Below are positions 39,810-48,576 of a stretch of DNA of 64,000 bases, piece by piece. Within the stretch, counting starts at the first letter, position 1. Each line of letters begins with the position of its first letter. The DNA is from Burkholderiales bacterium. Its GTDB lineage: Bacteria; Pseudomonadota; Gammaproteobacteria; Burkholderiales; SG8-41. The stretch covers positions 41,762 through 105,761 of the forward strand of contig JADZGE010000097.1 of the NCBI GenBank assembly GCA_020854035.1. The letters run 5' to 3'. The position numbers and the translations under genes are program-made. Under the pieces are notes generated by a model. The model was not told the DNA's origin and made no database searches. It saw only the letters and a list, made by a program, of their open reading frames with translations.

Positions 39810-41711
39810 TCAATTGGGCACATGCGCCACGTCTGTGACCCGCGACATGGTGCCGTAGCGGGCCGCTTGCCGCAGGCAGACGGCCAACGTCAACATCGAA
39901 AAGAGCTGCCTTCCGAAATCGCGGCGTCCGGAAAGATGCTCGCGCCAAATCGCCTCCAAGGACGGTCGGCGTACCAGGTCAAGGTGGGGCATGCCGGTGT
40001 CCAGCAGCATATCCTCAATTCGCTCGCGCCAGATTCCACGCGACCAGGCGCGGAATGGAACCTGGAATGCGCGCTTCTTTCGTTGGATTATGGCGGGCGG
40101 TAGATAGCTTCTCGCCATTGCCTTGTGAACCACCTTTGTGCGTCTGAGCGTGACTCGGTAGCTGAGCGGAAGGGATTCGATGAAATGCGCAAGCTCGAGG
40201 TCGAGCATCGGAACCCGCGCCTCCAGTGCGACTGCCATGGAGATTTTGTCCGCGTAGAGCAACAGATCATCGGCAAGGTTCATACGAGCATCGATCCGCA
40301 TCATGCGCTCGGTCGGAAGAATTGAGCCCTTCCGTCCCAGCCACGCAAGCCAGTACCGAATCGTTCGCCGCGCCCCACCGCTGTCGGCGCGCCCCGCCAG
40401 AGCCAAGCGCTCCTGCGCGGTGAACAACTCGTATGCGGCCTCGAATCGGGCGGCTTCATCCGCCAATGGAATGCTCGCGATCCCGCGCCGAACAAGTTCC
40501 GGAACCCTCCGCAGCACGCCTAACAGAGGCCGCAAGGTTGCCAACCCGGCCGGGCAAGGGAGCCATTCCCTCAGCAACTCCGCCTGATACCGCCGATAGC
40601 CACCCCACGGCTCATCGCTTCCTTGACCCGTAAGGACCACCTTGACATCGCGACGCGCTCGTTCGACCAGGTGCCACATTGGCAGTATTGACGTCGTGCC
40701 GAGTGGTTCCTCTACGCTCGACGCGCACTTCACCAGAGCAGTCCACAAACTCTCTGCATCCACGGTAATCGCTTCATGAGGAAGGCCGAGAACCTCCGCG
40801 GTTTCGGCGGCGTGCGCGAGCTCGCACTCGGCGTGCTGCGGGCCGAATCCGACCGTATAGGCCGGCAATGCGCGCCCGGCCTCGCTGGCGAACGCCCCGA
40901 TCAGTGCGGAGTCAATGCCACCGGATAGCAACAAACCCACAGGCACGTCGGACAGCAGTTGGCGCTGGACGGCGGCGCGCAGGGTATCCCGATACACCTC
41001 AACCGCATCCCGGAAGGATCCGCAGAAGCGATCCGTGACAGGCTCGATGAAGCAGCGCGTATGCCGAAAGCCCGACCCGAGATCCAAACGGAGAACATGC
41101 CCTGGTTGCAGTCGCGCTATGTCGCCGAACAACGTTTCGGGCCCGGGGATGTAGCGCAACGTCAGAAACGTTTGTAATGCGTCTTCGGAAACACGCGCGC
41201 CGACACCCGCAATGGCGCGGAGGGCTCTGATTTCCGACGCAAACGCAAAGACCACTCCTTCACCGGCGTAGTAGACCGGCTTTATCCCGAAGGGGTCCCG
41301 TGCCAGGTAGAGGCGATGCTGCTGGCAATCGATGGCTGCAAGGGCGTACATCCCGTTAAGCCGGGGCAGAAATGCGTCGATACCCCACGTGGCGAGCCCT
41401 TCGACCACCGTTTCAGTGTCGGAATGGCCGCGCCAGTTCCGCTCTAAGTTTCGCCGCAATTCAAGGTGGTTGTAAATCTCACCGTTGAACACCAGCCACC
41501 AACGCCCATCACTGCTTGCCATGGGCTGCTGGCCCGCCGAAGTCAGGTCGAGAATTGCTAGCCTCGTATGGCCCAGCAGAACCTCAACGCCATCCAGGTG
41601 AACTGACACGCTGCCCTCGGCATCGGGGCCGCGGTGCCGCAAGCAGGCAATCCCGCTATCAAGATCAACGGCGGTCGCGCCGCGCCGAACGACACCGAGA
41701 ATTCCGCACAT
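39810..41711 (-). CDS. Asparagine synthase-like amidotransferase (glutamine-hydrolysing)
   Basis: 633 residues. N-terminal class II glutaminase with Cys2 nucleophile (MCGILGVV), RHRGPDAEG, GHTRLAILDL and FNGEIYNH; C-terminal synthetase domain with PP-loop LLSGGIDSALI and LTGQGSDEPWGGY. AsnB-like enzymes in exosortase-linked exopolysaccharide loci are thought to amidate sugar carboxylates or other surface groups rather than make asparagine. 13 bases upstream of... the methyltransferase gene precedes it in transcription by the same short gap. Composition here is less GC-rich than at the window ends. Confidence 0.92.
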   Translation of the reverse strand: MCGILGVVRRGATAVDLDSGIACLRHRGPDAEGSVSVHLDGVEVLLGHTRLAILDLTSAGQQPMASSDGRWWLVFNGEIYNHLELRRNLERNWRGHSDTETVVEGLATWGIDAFLPRLNGMYALAAIDCQQHRLYLARDPFGIKPVYYAGEGVVFAFASEIRALRAIAGVGARVSEDALQTFLTLRYIPGPETLFGDIARLQPGHVLRLDLGSGFRHTRCFIEPVTDRFCGSFRDAVEVYRDTLRAAVQRQLLSDVPVGLLLSGGIDSALIGAFASEAGRALPAYTVGFGPQHAECELAHAAETAEVLGLPHEAITVDAESLWTALVKCASSVEEPLGTTSILPMWHLVERARRDVKVVLTGQGSDEPWGGYRRYQAELLREWLPCPAGLATLRPLLGVLRRVPELVRRGIASIPLADEAARFEAAYELFTAQERLALAGRADSGGARRTIRYWLAWLGRKGSILPTERMMRIDARMNLADDLLLYADKISMAVALEARVPMLDLELAHFIESLPLSYRVTLRRTKVVHKAMARSYLPPAIIQRKKRAFQVPFRAWSRGIWRERIEDMLLDTGMPHLDLVRRPSLEAIWREHLSGRRDFGRQLFSMLTLAVCLRQAARYGTMSRVTDVAHVPN

Positions 41712-41724
41712 CGCCGCCCTCTGC

Positions 41725-42555
41725 TCAAGGCTTGGTCAAGGCCAGAATTACGCCGGAAGCGGTATCGACGGACATCCCGGCCCGACTCACAGGCCTCTCG
41801 GAGTACGACACGAAGCGCCTCGCGAACGCCGGAGACAACCAGCGATAGAACACCTTCAAGGGATTCGACCTCAACCTCGGAAAGATGAACTTCTCCCCGA
41901 ACGGGTACCCGTATTCTCCAAAGTAGACCCGCCTCATCTCGCTTAAGCCCGACGGAGCAATCAACCTGGATTGCAGGGAAGCCACATCATAGTGGCGCTG
42001 GTAGAACGTCTCTTCTTCACCATGTGCACCGTACACTTCGCCGCGCCGATAGAATTCCCGGAAGTGTCCGTCGTTTACGGGCGTGGTAAGTACGTAGATC
42101 CCTCCGCTGCGCAGCATTGCCGAGGATCGCCGCATTGCCGCGGTATCGCTCGCGCCGGAGAAGTGCTCAACAACAGAAATACTCGTGATGACATCAAATG
42201 GAACCTCGGTCTGGAAGTCAAACAGGTCCTCCTTCACCACGTGAAGCCTCGCGGCAGTTTCCGCCGACACCCCGAGCCGACGCATGTACCGGCGTTGCTC
42301 CTCCACCCAGTCGTACCGATCGAGACAGGTAACATCCCACTTCGATTCGCAAAGGAGATAGGTTGGCCATATTGAATCTCCACTTCCGATGTCCAGCAAC
42401 CGCAGCGGCTCCGAGAAGCGGTCTCTTAGGAGTGCGATGATGTACGGCAACTCGGCGCTTCGCTCGTAACCAATGCTCTTGAGATTGCGCTTGATGCCGA
42501 GCCGCCTGTTGAGCGAGTTCAATTCGGCGAGCGTCGCAGTATCAATGCCGGTCAT
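41725..42555 (-). CDS. SAM-dependent methyltransferase of the EPS locus
   Basis: 276 residues from ATG 42555, overlapping the upstream stop by 14 bases. Class I methyltransferase: LRLLDIGSGDSIWPTYLL (motif I), VTCLDRYDW (motif II), FDVITSISVVEHF (motif IV), SGGIYVLTTP. A long C-terminal extension (SEMRRVYFGEYGYPFGEKF) follows. It probably methylates a sugar or lipid-linked intermediate; the acceptor is unknown. Confidence 0.85.
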   Translation of the reverse strand: MTGIDTATLAELNSLNRRLGIKRNLKSIGYERSAELPYIIALLRDRFSEPLRLLDIGSGDSIWPTYLLCESKWDVTCLDRYDWVEEQRRYMRRLGVSAETAARLHVVKEDLFDFQTEVPFDVITSISVVEHFSGASDTAAMRRSSAMLRSGGIYVLTTPVNDGHFREFYRRGEVYGAHGEEETFYQRHYDVASLQSRLIAPSGLSEMRRVYFGEYGYPFGEKFIFPRLRSNPLKVFYRWLSPAFARRFVSYSERPVSRAGMSVDTASGVILALTKP

Positions 42556-43840
42556 CGGACTTGAGCCTCGAAAGCGCGTTGAGAGCTGCCAGGAACGTGG
42601 CACTGTTCGCATATCGATGATAGCTAAGGCCCTCGGTCAGCCTTGACAGCCCGTAGAAGTAGCGATACCGCCCCAATCCATTTCTCAGCTGCATCTTCAG
42701 CAAATAGAGGTCGATGACAGGCTCAAGGCCCTTCCAATCGCCAAAAAGAGACAACAGGTTGATCGCTTCGGCGAAATCGTAGGCGTCATACACGTGCAGC
42801 GCGGGCTTGTTCGTCCGGGCAAACGGTCGCGGCCCTCCTTCGCTATTGAACAACTCCCTTCGATAGAAGCTGTAACCCCTTTCGATCGCCCGGGTGACTT
42901 CCGCGGCGTCAACCATTGTGTCTCGTCCCGCCCTATCAAGAACCCAGAGCGTGTCGGCAACGGCGACCAAATTCTTCAGGATGAAGCAGGTGTGATAGTG
43001 ATCGACAAACGGTTCATTCGGGCTGTACAGCCAAGATCCATCCTCTCGCTGCGTACGCAGAATGTATCGTACGCTTTCACTTGCACATTCCAGGTACGTG
43101 CGCACGTCGAATCGCTCATGCGCTGACACAAGTATCGCGGCACGATAGCTCTGCGCATTCACTACCGGGCGCGTGTCCATCATGGAGTAGCCGGAAATTC
43201 GCGCCCCGCTGGAAGGCTCCGTGAACTGCTTGAAGTCATGCGCCGTATGCTCGGCAATTGCTGCAAGCGTTTCGAGAATTCCCGAGCCAAGGCCTCGTGC
43301 ATAAAGGCGGTCGAACAACAAATAGGCGTATGCAGTCTGCGTATGACAGGGAGTATTGGGCGCCATGTACCCACTCTTGGTCTCCCATCGGAGATTCAAT
43401 CCCCAACCAATCCCGCTGGAAGTCTGCCTTGCGTTCGCGCGAAGCCACTCGGCCTCTCTCAATGCGGCCTCTTGGTAATCTGCCGCTTGTGCGGGTAGCA
43501 GCTCGGAAAGCGCCAAGTACCCCAGGCCGGCATGCGCGTGGCAGATTGGATGCTCTCGCTGTCTTGATAGAACAGTGCGGAGCGCCGGGAACACAATGTC
43601 GATTCCAACCAAGGGGGCGGCAATAAGAAAGGCCAATCTGTTGTCTCGAGACCATAGTCGTTTGGACAGTCGCCCGGCGGCGGTTTCATAGATATCGTAC
43701 GGATCGTACGATAAGAGGCCTCCCGAATCGAAGGAACGGGCGATCGGGCGCAACACCGCCCACAGTTTCCCGGCGATGTTGGTGGCGGCAGCGCCATCTT
43801 CATCGTTGCTGCCCGCGTTCCTTGACGAAGAGCCTGGCAA
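42542..43840 (-). CDS. Unknown alpha-helical (alpha/alpha-barrel-like) protein of the EPS locus
   Basis: 432 residues, no signal peptide. Nearly all-helical with repeated aromatic, His- and Trp-rich helical hairpins: HAHAGLGYLALSELLPAQ, NTPCHTQTAYAYLLFDRLYA, RTQREDGSWLYSPNEPFVDH (a QW-like motif) and LHVYDAYDFAEAINLLSLF. This pattern recalls (alpha/alpha)6 barrels of glycoside hydrolases, lyases, epimerases or terpene-cyclase-like proteins. A role in glycan modification is plausible, but I do not recognise the family. Coupled to the downstream methyltransferase. Confidence 0.72.
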   Translation of the reverse strand: MPGSSSRNAGSNDEDGAAATNIAGKLWAVLRPIARSFDSGGLLSYDPYDIYETAAGRLSKRLWSRDNRLAFLIAAPLVGIDIVFPALRTVLSRQREHPICHAHAGLGYLALSELLPAQAADYQEAALREAEWLRANARQTSSGIGWGLNLRWETKSGYMAPNTPCHTQTAYAYLLFDRLYARGLGSGILETLAAIAEHTAHDFKQFTEPSSGARISGYSMMDTRPVVNAQSYRAAILVSAHERFDVRTYLECASESVRYILRTQREDGSWLYSPNEPFVDHYHTCFILKNLVAVADTLWVLDRAGRDTMVDAAEVTRAIERGYSFYRRELFNSEGGPRPFARTNKPALHVYDAYDFAEAINLLSLFGDWKGLEPVIDLYLLKMQLRNGLGRYRYFYGLSRLTEGLSYHRYANSATFLAALNALSRLKSDDRH

Positions 43841-43932
43841 CGTTGCATCACCTTGGGGCCGGCAGGGCGTTGTTCATATCACATTGCACCCTTGTGCAAT
43901 CGACATCGGATCGAACCAAGCACCAAGAATTC

Positions 43933-45096
43933 TCATCGGCGCGTCTGCGTTGACGAGGCATCCCTCACAGCCTGGAGAAAGGTCTTGACCATCTCCGTCA
44001 CGTTGCTTCGTGTCAGGATGAGGGAGCGAGCCGCGCGGCCCCATTCGGTCCGGATCGATGCCGGCAGGTTTGCGCAATCCGTCAGAGCCGTACGGAGGGA
44101 TTCGACGCTATCTGGAACGAACCGCTTGCCCGTGAACCCGTCGAGGACGAGATCGTCTTCCGTGCCGTCGGCACGGGACACAATGCAAGGTGTGCCCCAG
44201 AACATGGCCTGGTTCAAGGCCAAGCCGCCGAGGGCGGGGAGAACACAGAAGTCCGCCGCCGCAAAGAAGTCATCGACTTTTTCGACCACTCTGCCAAAGA
44301 AGACGACTTGCGGTGGGACCAAGCCCAGATGAGCGGCAAGCCGCGCCATTGCTTCCCGATCAGGACCGTCCCCGACCAGCCAGAGCGCGCATGGGCCCAC
44401 ACTCTTCTTGTCAAGTTGCGCAAACGCGCGCAGGAGCAGGTCCACGCGTTTATCGCCCACCATCGCACCGACGTACAGGAACACGGTCTTGAACTCTACC
44501 GCGTGTCTCGCCCTGAGCACACCGGCATTGGCGCGAATGTCGTTTTCCCGAATCGTGAGATCGTCGATCTCGATCCCGTTATACGCAATAACGATCCGTG
44601 AACTGCCAACCCCTAACGATCCGAGGTACCTGCCGCCCGTCGAGCTGTATACGAGGAGCTTGTCCGGAAGCGAATAGAACAGCCTGAGGAATATCTGTTT
44701 TACCCCAAGCGCCAGTGATCCCGCGCGCTGTCCTTCCCACCCGGAAACCCACATTAGGAGGGGCACTTGTCGAAGCTTCGCCCAGAGCATCAGTGCCCAG
44801 TTCGAAACAATGCCGGGCACTCCAAAGACGATAATCACGTCAGGAGCGAAACGTGCACAATGAGTCACCGTGCCGGACTGCCACCGGACTCGGTAAGGCC
44901 CGAGCCTGACCTCGCGCTGCGAGACGACCGCGTCGTTGATGGCAAGGGGTCCATCCACGCCGGGCTTGCCATCGTTCATGCGCTTCAAGCTGCGGACCAC
45001 CAGCCATTCGAAGCCTTCGGAGGCGCACAACTTTTCGTAGAAACTCTTGCGGTAAGGCGCAATGAACTCTGTATTCGTGAAGACGCGGATCATCAA
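43933..45096 (-). CDS. Glycosyltransferase family 4
   Basis: 387 residues. GT-B glycosyltransferase: RVFTNTEFIAPYRKSFYEKL, PDVIIVFGVPGIVSNWALML, acceptor-domain linker, then KTVFLYVGAMVGDKRVDLLL, ALWLVGDGPDREAM and a C-terminal donor motif GGLALNQAMFWGTPCIVSR, where the usual E-x7-E is altered (E replaced in GGLALNQA). Adds a sugar to the lipid-linked repeat unit at the cytoplasmic face. Sugar not predictable. Confidence 0.9.
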   Translation of the reverse strand: MMIRVFTNTEFIAPYRKSFYEKLCASEGFEWLVVRSLKRMNDGKPGVDGPLAINDAVVSQREVRLGPYRVRWQSGTVTHCARFAPDVIIVFGVPGIVSNWALMLWAKLRQVPLLMWVSGWEGQRAGSLALGVKQIFLRLFYSLPDKLLVYSSTGGRYLGSLGVGSSRIVIAYNGIEIDDLTIRENDIRANAGVLRARHAVEFKTVFLYVGAMVGDKRVDLLLRAFAQLDKKSVGPCALWLVGDGPDREAMARLAAHLGLVPPQVVFFGRVVEKVDDFFAAADFCVLPALGGLALNQAMFWGTPCIVSRADGTEDDLVLDGFTGKRFVPDSVESLRTALTDCANLPASIRTEWGRAARSLILTRSNVTEMVKTFLQAVRDASSTQTRR

Positions 45097-45146
45097 TCGA
45101 ATAACGCCTGGAGAGTGATTCGGCCAGCATGTCCAGTGTCGGTCAC

Positions 45147-45170
45147 GCCCGCCGGTGCCGGACGGCGGGC
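45147..45170. terminator. GC-rich hairpin between deacetylase and glycosyltransferase genes
   Basis: GCCCGCCG, 8-base loop, CGGCGGGC, with flanking GTGTC/GACAC that can extend the stem. Located just after the deacetylase stop in transcription direction. No U-tract, so it could be an attenuator or mRNA-stability element rather than a terminator. Confidence 0.35.
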
Positions 45171-45176
45171 GACACC

Positions 45177-46175
45177 CTAAGAACGCTTGAAATCAGCGTA
45201 GCCGACAATGTCACTGCCATCACCTCGGCAGGTTGTCAGGAAATCGTCGAGCACCTTCAACGAATGACGTGTCAGCGTTTTCGGGTGTGAAAGCAGCACC
45301 AGATATTCACGTCGCCTGCGCACGTACCGACGATATGCGTCGTGCAGCAAGGACGCCTTATAACCATCGAGTGTTACACAATAGTGTGTACGGCGTGTCA
45401 GTTTTGTCCATATGTCGGCGGCAGGGAACGATCGAGATACGCCGTCGCCGAAAGCCTGATACCGACTACCCCCGAATTTCTTGGTCCACGCCAATCGCCA
45501 GTAGTAGCTCGGCTTGACATCGATCGAGGAAATGGCGACCTCAGTGAAATAGCCATCCACTGCCTTTCGCAAGGGATCTTCTTCGAAGCGCCACACGCTG
45601 TCGGGGGGTGCTCCGCGGAAGTCATAACAACGAAGCGACGACGTATCTACTCCATGTGGATACACGCTGCTATCAACATAGATGCCGTTCTCCTTGAGCG
45701 CTGACGCGATAACGTCGAACGGTTGCAAGGCCCAGCCGCCCGCCCGGTAGCAAAACACGTCACTTCCCTGAGCAGCAACGCAAAGCGCCGCCTTGTAGCG
45801 GGCAACGATGTCCCGGATCAACTCCCGGCCGAAGGCATGCAAGCGAAATCGGGCAAGGTTCATTCTCCAGTTCCCGCCTTCGTACCGGGTATCCTCCCAA
45901 TGCGGATGAACATGCAGTTGCAGGTCGTGTCCGGCCGCCGCAAGCTGAGCAAGCTGCCGGCGCACCATGTCGTACGTTTCCGAAATGGCGGTATCCCGAA
46001 ATCGATCGGCCTCCATTCGCCACAAGTACCCGGCATCGACGAAATAGGCGAACGGTGCTCCGTGCCGCGCGGCGATATCCCGGAGCGCCGCGGTTGGTTC
46101 GATCAGGCAGCGTTCGGCCGTACCCGGGGTATCGCCGAAGAACAATTCGTAATCGAAGGAGACAATGACCTTCAT
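45177..46175 (-). CDS. Polysaccharide deacetylase-like (NodB-fold) protein
   Basis: 332 residues. Begins KVIVSFDYELFFGDTPG, where the Asp of the SFDYE motif and the pair in LQLHVHPHWED match the Asp-His-His metal site of CE4/NodB-related enzymes. Further on are FCYRAGGWALQPFDVI (R-A-G-G-W motif) and YLVLLSHPKTLTRHS (late His). Probably removes an N-acetyl group from a sugar; without a signal peptide it would act on a cytoplasmic lipid-linked intermediate. Confidence 0.85.
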   Translation of the reverse strand: MKVIVSFDYELFFGDTPGTAERCLIEPTAALRDIAARHGAPFAYFVDAGYLWRMEADRFRDTAISETYDMVRRQLAQLAAAGHDLQLHVHPHWEDTRYEGGNWRMNLARFRLHAFGRELIRDIVARYKAALCVAAQGSDVFCYRAGGWALQPFDVIASALKENGIYVDSSVYPHGVDTSSLRCYDFRGAPPDSVWRFEEDPLRKAVDGYFTEVAISSIDVKPSYYWRLAWTKKFGGSRYQAFGDGVSRSFPAADIWTKLTRRTHYCVTLDGYKASLLHDAYRRYVRRRREYLVLLSHPKTLTRHSLKVLDDFLTTCRGDGSDIVGYADFKRS

Positions 46176-46216
46176 TCTCTACTTGAATTCCAGCGCCGTT
46201 GCACCCGACGGCTCCG

Positions 46217-47068
46217 TCAGGGGCTGTCGGTGCGCCACGCACGGGCTGCGCTACGTGAAGCATCGCCCCCGCGAAGCAACACGATTACGATGGCAAGCAC
46301 GGCGAGTGCCATTGCGCTTGCCCAGGAAATTGCAAGCAAGAGGTTCGGCTTCTCGGCCAGGAGGGACAGCCATCGGTATGGGCGTGTGTGATTGAAGGCG
46401 CGGACGTTCAACGCGAGTACGTTGAAGAGCTTTGTGAGGGGTACGGCTTCGTAGGAGTAAAGCCAGAAGGCCGCTAACCTCGGGTCCTTGACATGCTTGC
46501 CGGTTCGTCGCTTCAGTTCGCGCGCCGACAGGATGTCACCTGTGTACGGAACCAGGTCAAACGAGTCCACGCCGATCGGGTTCGCCCGCAGAATCGCGTT
46601 CAAACCTTCCGGGGAATTGATGCTGTCTATCAGCGACTCCTTGCCGTCGATGACCACCGAAACCAATGCGTGCACAGCCTGCAATTGCTCGTCGTACAGG
46701 ACCACCCTCGTCGCATCGAAGCCGAGAGTTAACAGCAGATTCACGATCACCCGGGTGCCCTCACCGCAGAGTCCCTCGCGCGCTTCAAGGAGGGTAAGAG
46801 TGTCATGCCGAAGAAACGGACGGCGAGACATGCTTAATCGCCGCCACCTCGTCTCGTCCACCAGGAAATCCGCCCTGACAGCATCTGATACGGCGATGGC
46901 GCTCGCGCGCGAAACAGGCAGGGCCGACAGACTCCGCTCTGACAAGTATGCCCGGATTGCGGCCCCTTCCCGGATGTTCTGCGTCGCGAACCAAAGACCC
47001 AGCACAGCGCACGCGGTTGCCAGAAGTGACAACACCCAGATCGCGACCCGATCGCGACGAGTTGCCAT
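46217..47068 (-). CDS. Membrane-anchored transglutaminase-like protein of the EPS locus
   Basis: 283 residues from ATG 47068. N-terminal membrane anchor (VAIWVLSLLATACAVLGLWF), a periplasmic-side domain, and a second membrane helix near the C-terminus (LLLAISWASAMALAVLAIVIV). The middle has a transglutaminase-like triad: Cys in EGLCGEGTRVIVNLLL, His in QAVHALVSVVID, Asp in ESLIDSINS. It could crosslink, cleave or transfer onto protein or glycan substrates. The longer ATG at 47131 is less likely because it would bury the anchor. Confidence 0.75.
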   Translation of the reverse strand: MATRRDRVAIWVLSLLATACAVLGLWFATQNIREGAAIRAYLSERSLSALPVSRASAIAVSDAVRADFLVDETRWRRLSMSRRPFLRHDTLTLLEAREGLCGEGTRVIVNLLLTLGFDATRVVLYDEQLQAVHALVSVVIDGKESLIDSINSPEGLNAILRANPIGVDSFDLVPYTGDILSARELKRRTGKHVKDPRLAAFWLYSYEAVPLTKLFNVLALNVRAFNHTRPYRWLSLLAEKPNLLLAISWASAMALAVLAIVIVLLRGGDASRSAARAWRTDSP

Positions 47069-47117
47069 GTGACGATGCGTCGGAATGATGGCGAAGTCCG
47101 CCCTACGGGAACCGGAC

Positions 47118-48560
47118 CTAACGTCCCGCATCCCATGGTGCGGTATCCGCCTTGACCAGCACGGGCTTGCCGCCCAAGGATAATCGCGCCGGGATCACCG
47201 TCTGCCTTCCGTCGAGAGTCTCCATTTGCTTTGCTTGCCATTCGGTGGGCGCCGACCAATCGCTGCCGCCGGTGGAGTGCCAGACCACCCACGCACGCCT
47301 GCTCCCGCGTGACAGCGAGCAAATCCACAACGTGTCCTTCGACTCGCATCGATGCAACGCCGCCCCGGCAAGCCAGCGCGCCATCCGGTCATACGCCATG
47401 CCCGCCATCGATGGTTCCTTGCCATTGTTCGCGGCGAGCGCCATGTTGTAGACATCCCAGCCGAAGTAAAAGAACCGGTCCAGGCCGGCAGCCGCCCCGA
47501 TGATCAACGCGCGCGCGACATATGCAGCCGCCGTATCCACGCTCAGGACGGCGCTGAAGGTACCGGCCCTGTTCAACTGGGCCGGGGCTGGCACCAGCGG
47601 GTCCGCAATGAAATATCCCGACTCGGAATTCCAGAGTTCCATCTTTTCCAGACCTTGAGCCGCCATTGCCGCCCGTAACCTGGCAACGAATGGCGCTATC
47701 GCTTCTGGCTGTATCGAGTTGTTCATGTACAGATGGAATGACACGATGTCGACCGAGTCGCGTCCACCCGCCTCGAAGAATCGACTCAACCGCTTCAGTC
47801 CGTACTCCTCCCCGTCCATGCCGGCGGCCAGCACCTTCGCAGCGGGGTCCACCTGCTTTACGATTCGATACGCAGCGCGAGTCATCTCGACAAACTTGGC
47901 CAACGTTCCTGAGAAATAAGTGGCAGCACCATCCTTGCCAGTGTATGCATTTTCCAGGTCGTTGAATTTCGGCTCGTTCCATATTTCGTAGTACTTGACC
48001 CGGCCACGGTAGCGGGATACGACCTCGCGCACGTAATCCTCCCAATCCCGCACGTCCCGGGGTTCGGCCGCGCACCCAAGCGGGAATTCACCGCTGCACC
48101 GCTCGTCCGGCCTCGCCGATGCCCACGCGGGCGTCCGACCGAGATTCACGACAAGATCAACCTTGTGCTGCTCGGCGAGGGCGACATACTTGTCGAGGTT
48201 TGCGAAGTTCCACTCGCCCTTGCGTGGCTCAAGATTTGCCCATTGTGTTGATGATGCCCAGGCGCGCAGGCTGCCAAACTTGATCGTTGGCCAGATCGAC
48301 AGTCTCCGCTCGCCCCGCCAGTGCGGAACGGCCAGACGAATCGCATGCAGGCCAAAGTAGCTCTCCGGGATGACACGCGCCCCGGAATCTATGACTACCG
48401 CATGCGCCGGAATCGACGCCGACCCAAATGCGACGCAAACCACGAACGCCGCCTTCAGGCATCTGGCGGATGCGTACGAACAAGGTTTGGATCGCACGAC
48501 AACTCTCGATTGTTGCGTTCTCTGGCGAAACACGATGCGCTGGTCCGGCAATTGCACCAT
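47118..48560 (-). CDS. Exported clan GH-A glycoside hydrolase (GH39-like)
   Basis: Up to 480 residues. A hydrophobic export signal (AAFVVCVAFGSASIPAHA) lies near residues 36-53, so the true start may be one of the later GTG codons. TIM-barrel hydrolase with the acid/base Glu in VKYYEIWNEPKFND and the probable nucleophile in MELWNSESGYFI. Similar enzymes (for example PslG) sit in exopolysaccharide operons and trim or edit the polymer in the periplasm. Predicted to act on the locus's own glycan. Confidence 0.85.
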   Translation of the reverse strand: MVQLPDQRIVFRQRTQQSRVVVRSKPCSYASARCLKAAFVVCVAFGSASIPAHAVVIDSGARVIPESYFGLHAIRLAVPHWRGERRLSIWPTIKFGSLRAWASSTQWANLEPRKGEWNFANLDKYVALAEQHKVDLVVNLGRTPAWASARPDERCSGEFPLGCAAEPRDVRDWEDYVREVVSRYRGRVKYYEIWNEPKFNDLENAYTGKDGAATYFSGTLAKFVEMTRAAYRIVKQVDPAAKVLAAGMDGEEYGLKRLSRFFEAGGRDSVDIVSFHLYMNNSIQPEAIAPFVARLRAAMAAQGLEKMELWNSESGYFIADPLVPAPAQLNRAGTFSAVLSVDTAAAYVARALIIGAAAGLDRFFYFGWDVYNMALAANNGKEPSMAGMAYDRMARWLAGAALHRCESKDTLWICSLSRGSRRAWVVWHSTGGSDWSAPTEWQAKQMETLDGRQTVIPARLSLGGKPVLVKADTAPWDAGR

Positions 48561-48576
48561 AGGGCAAGACAGTTCC

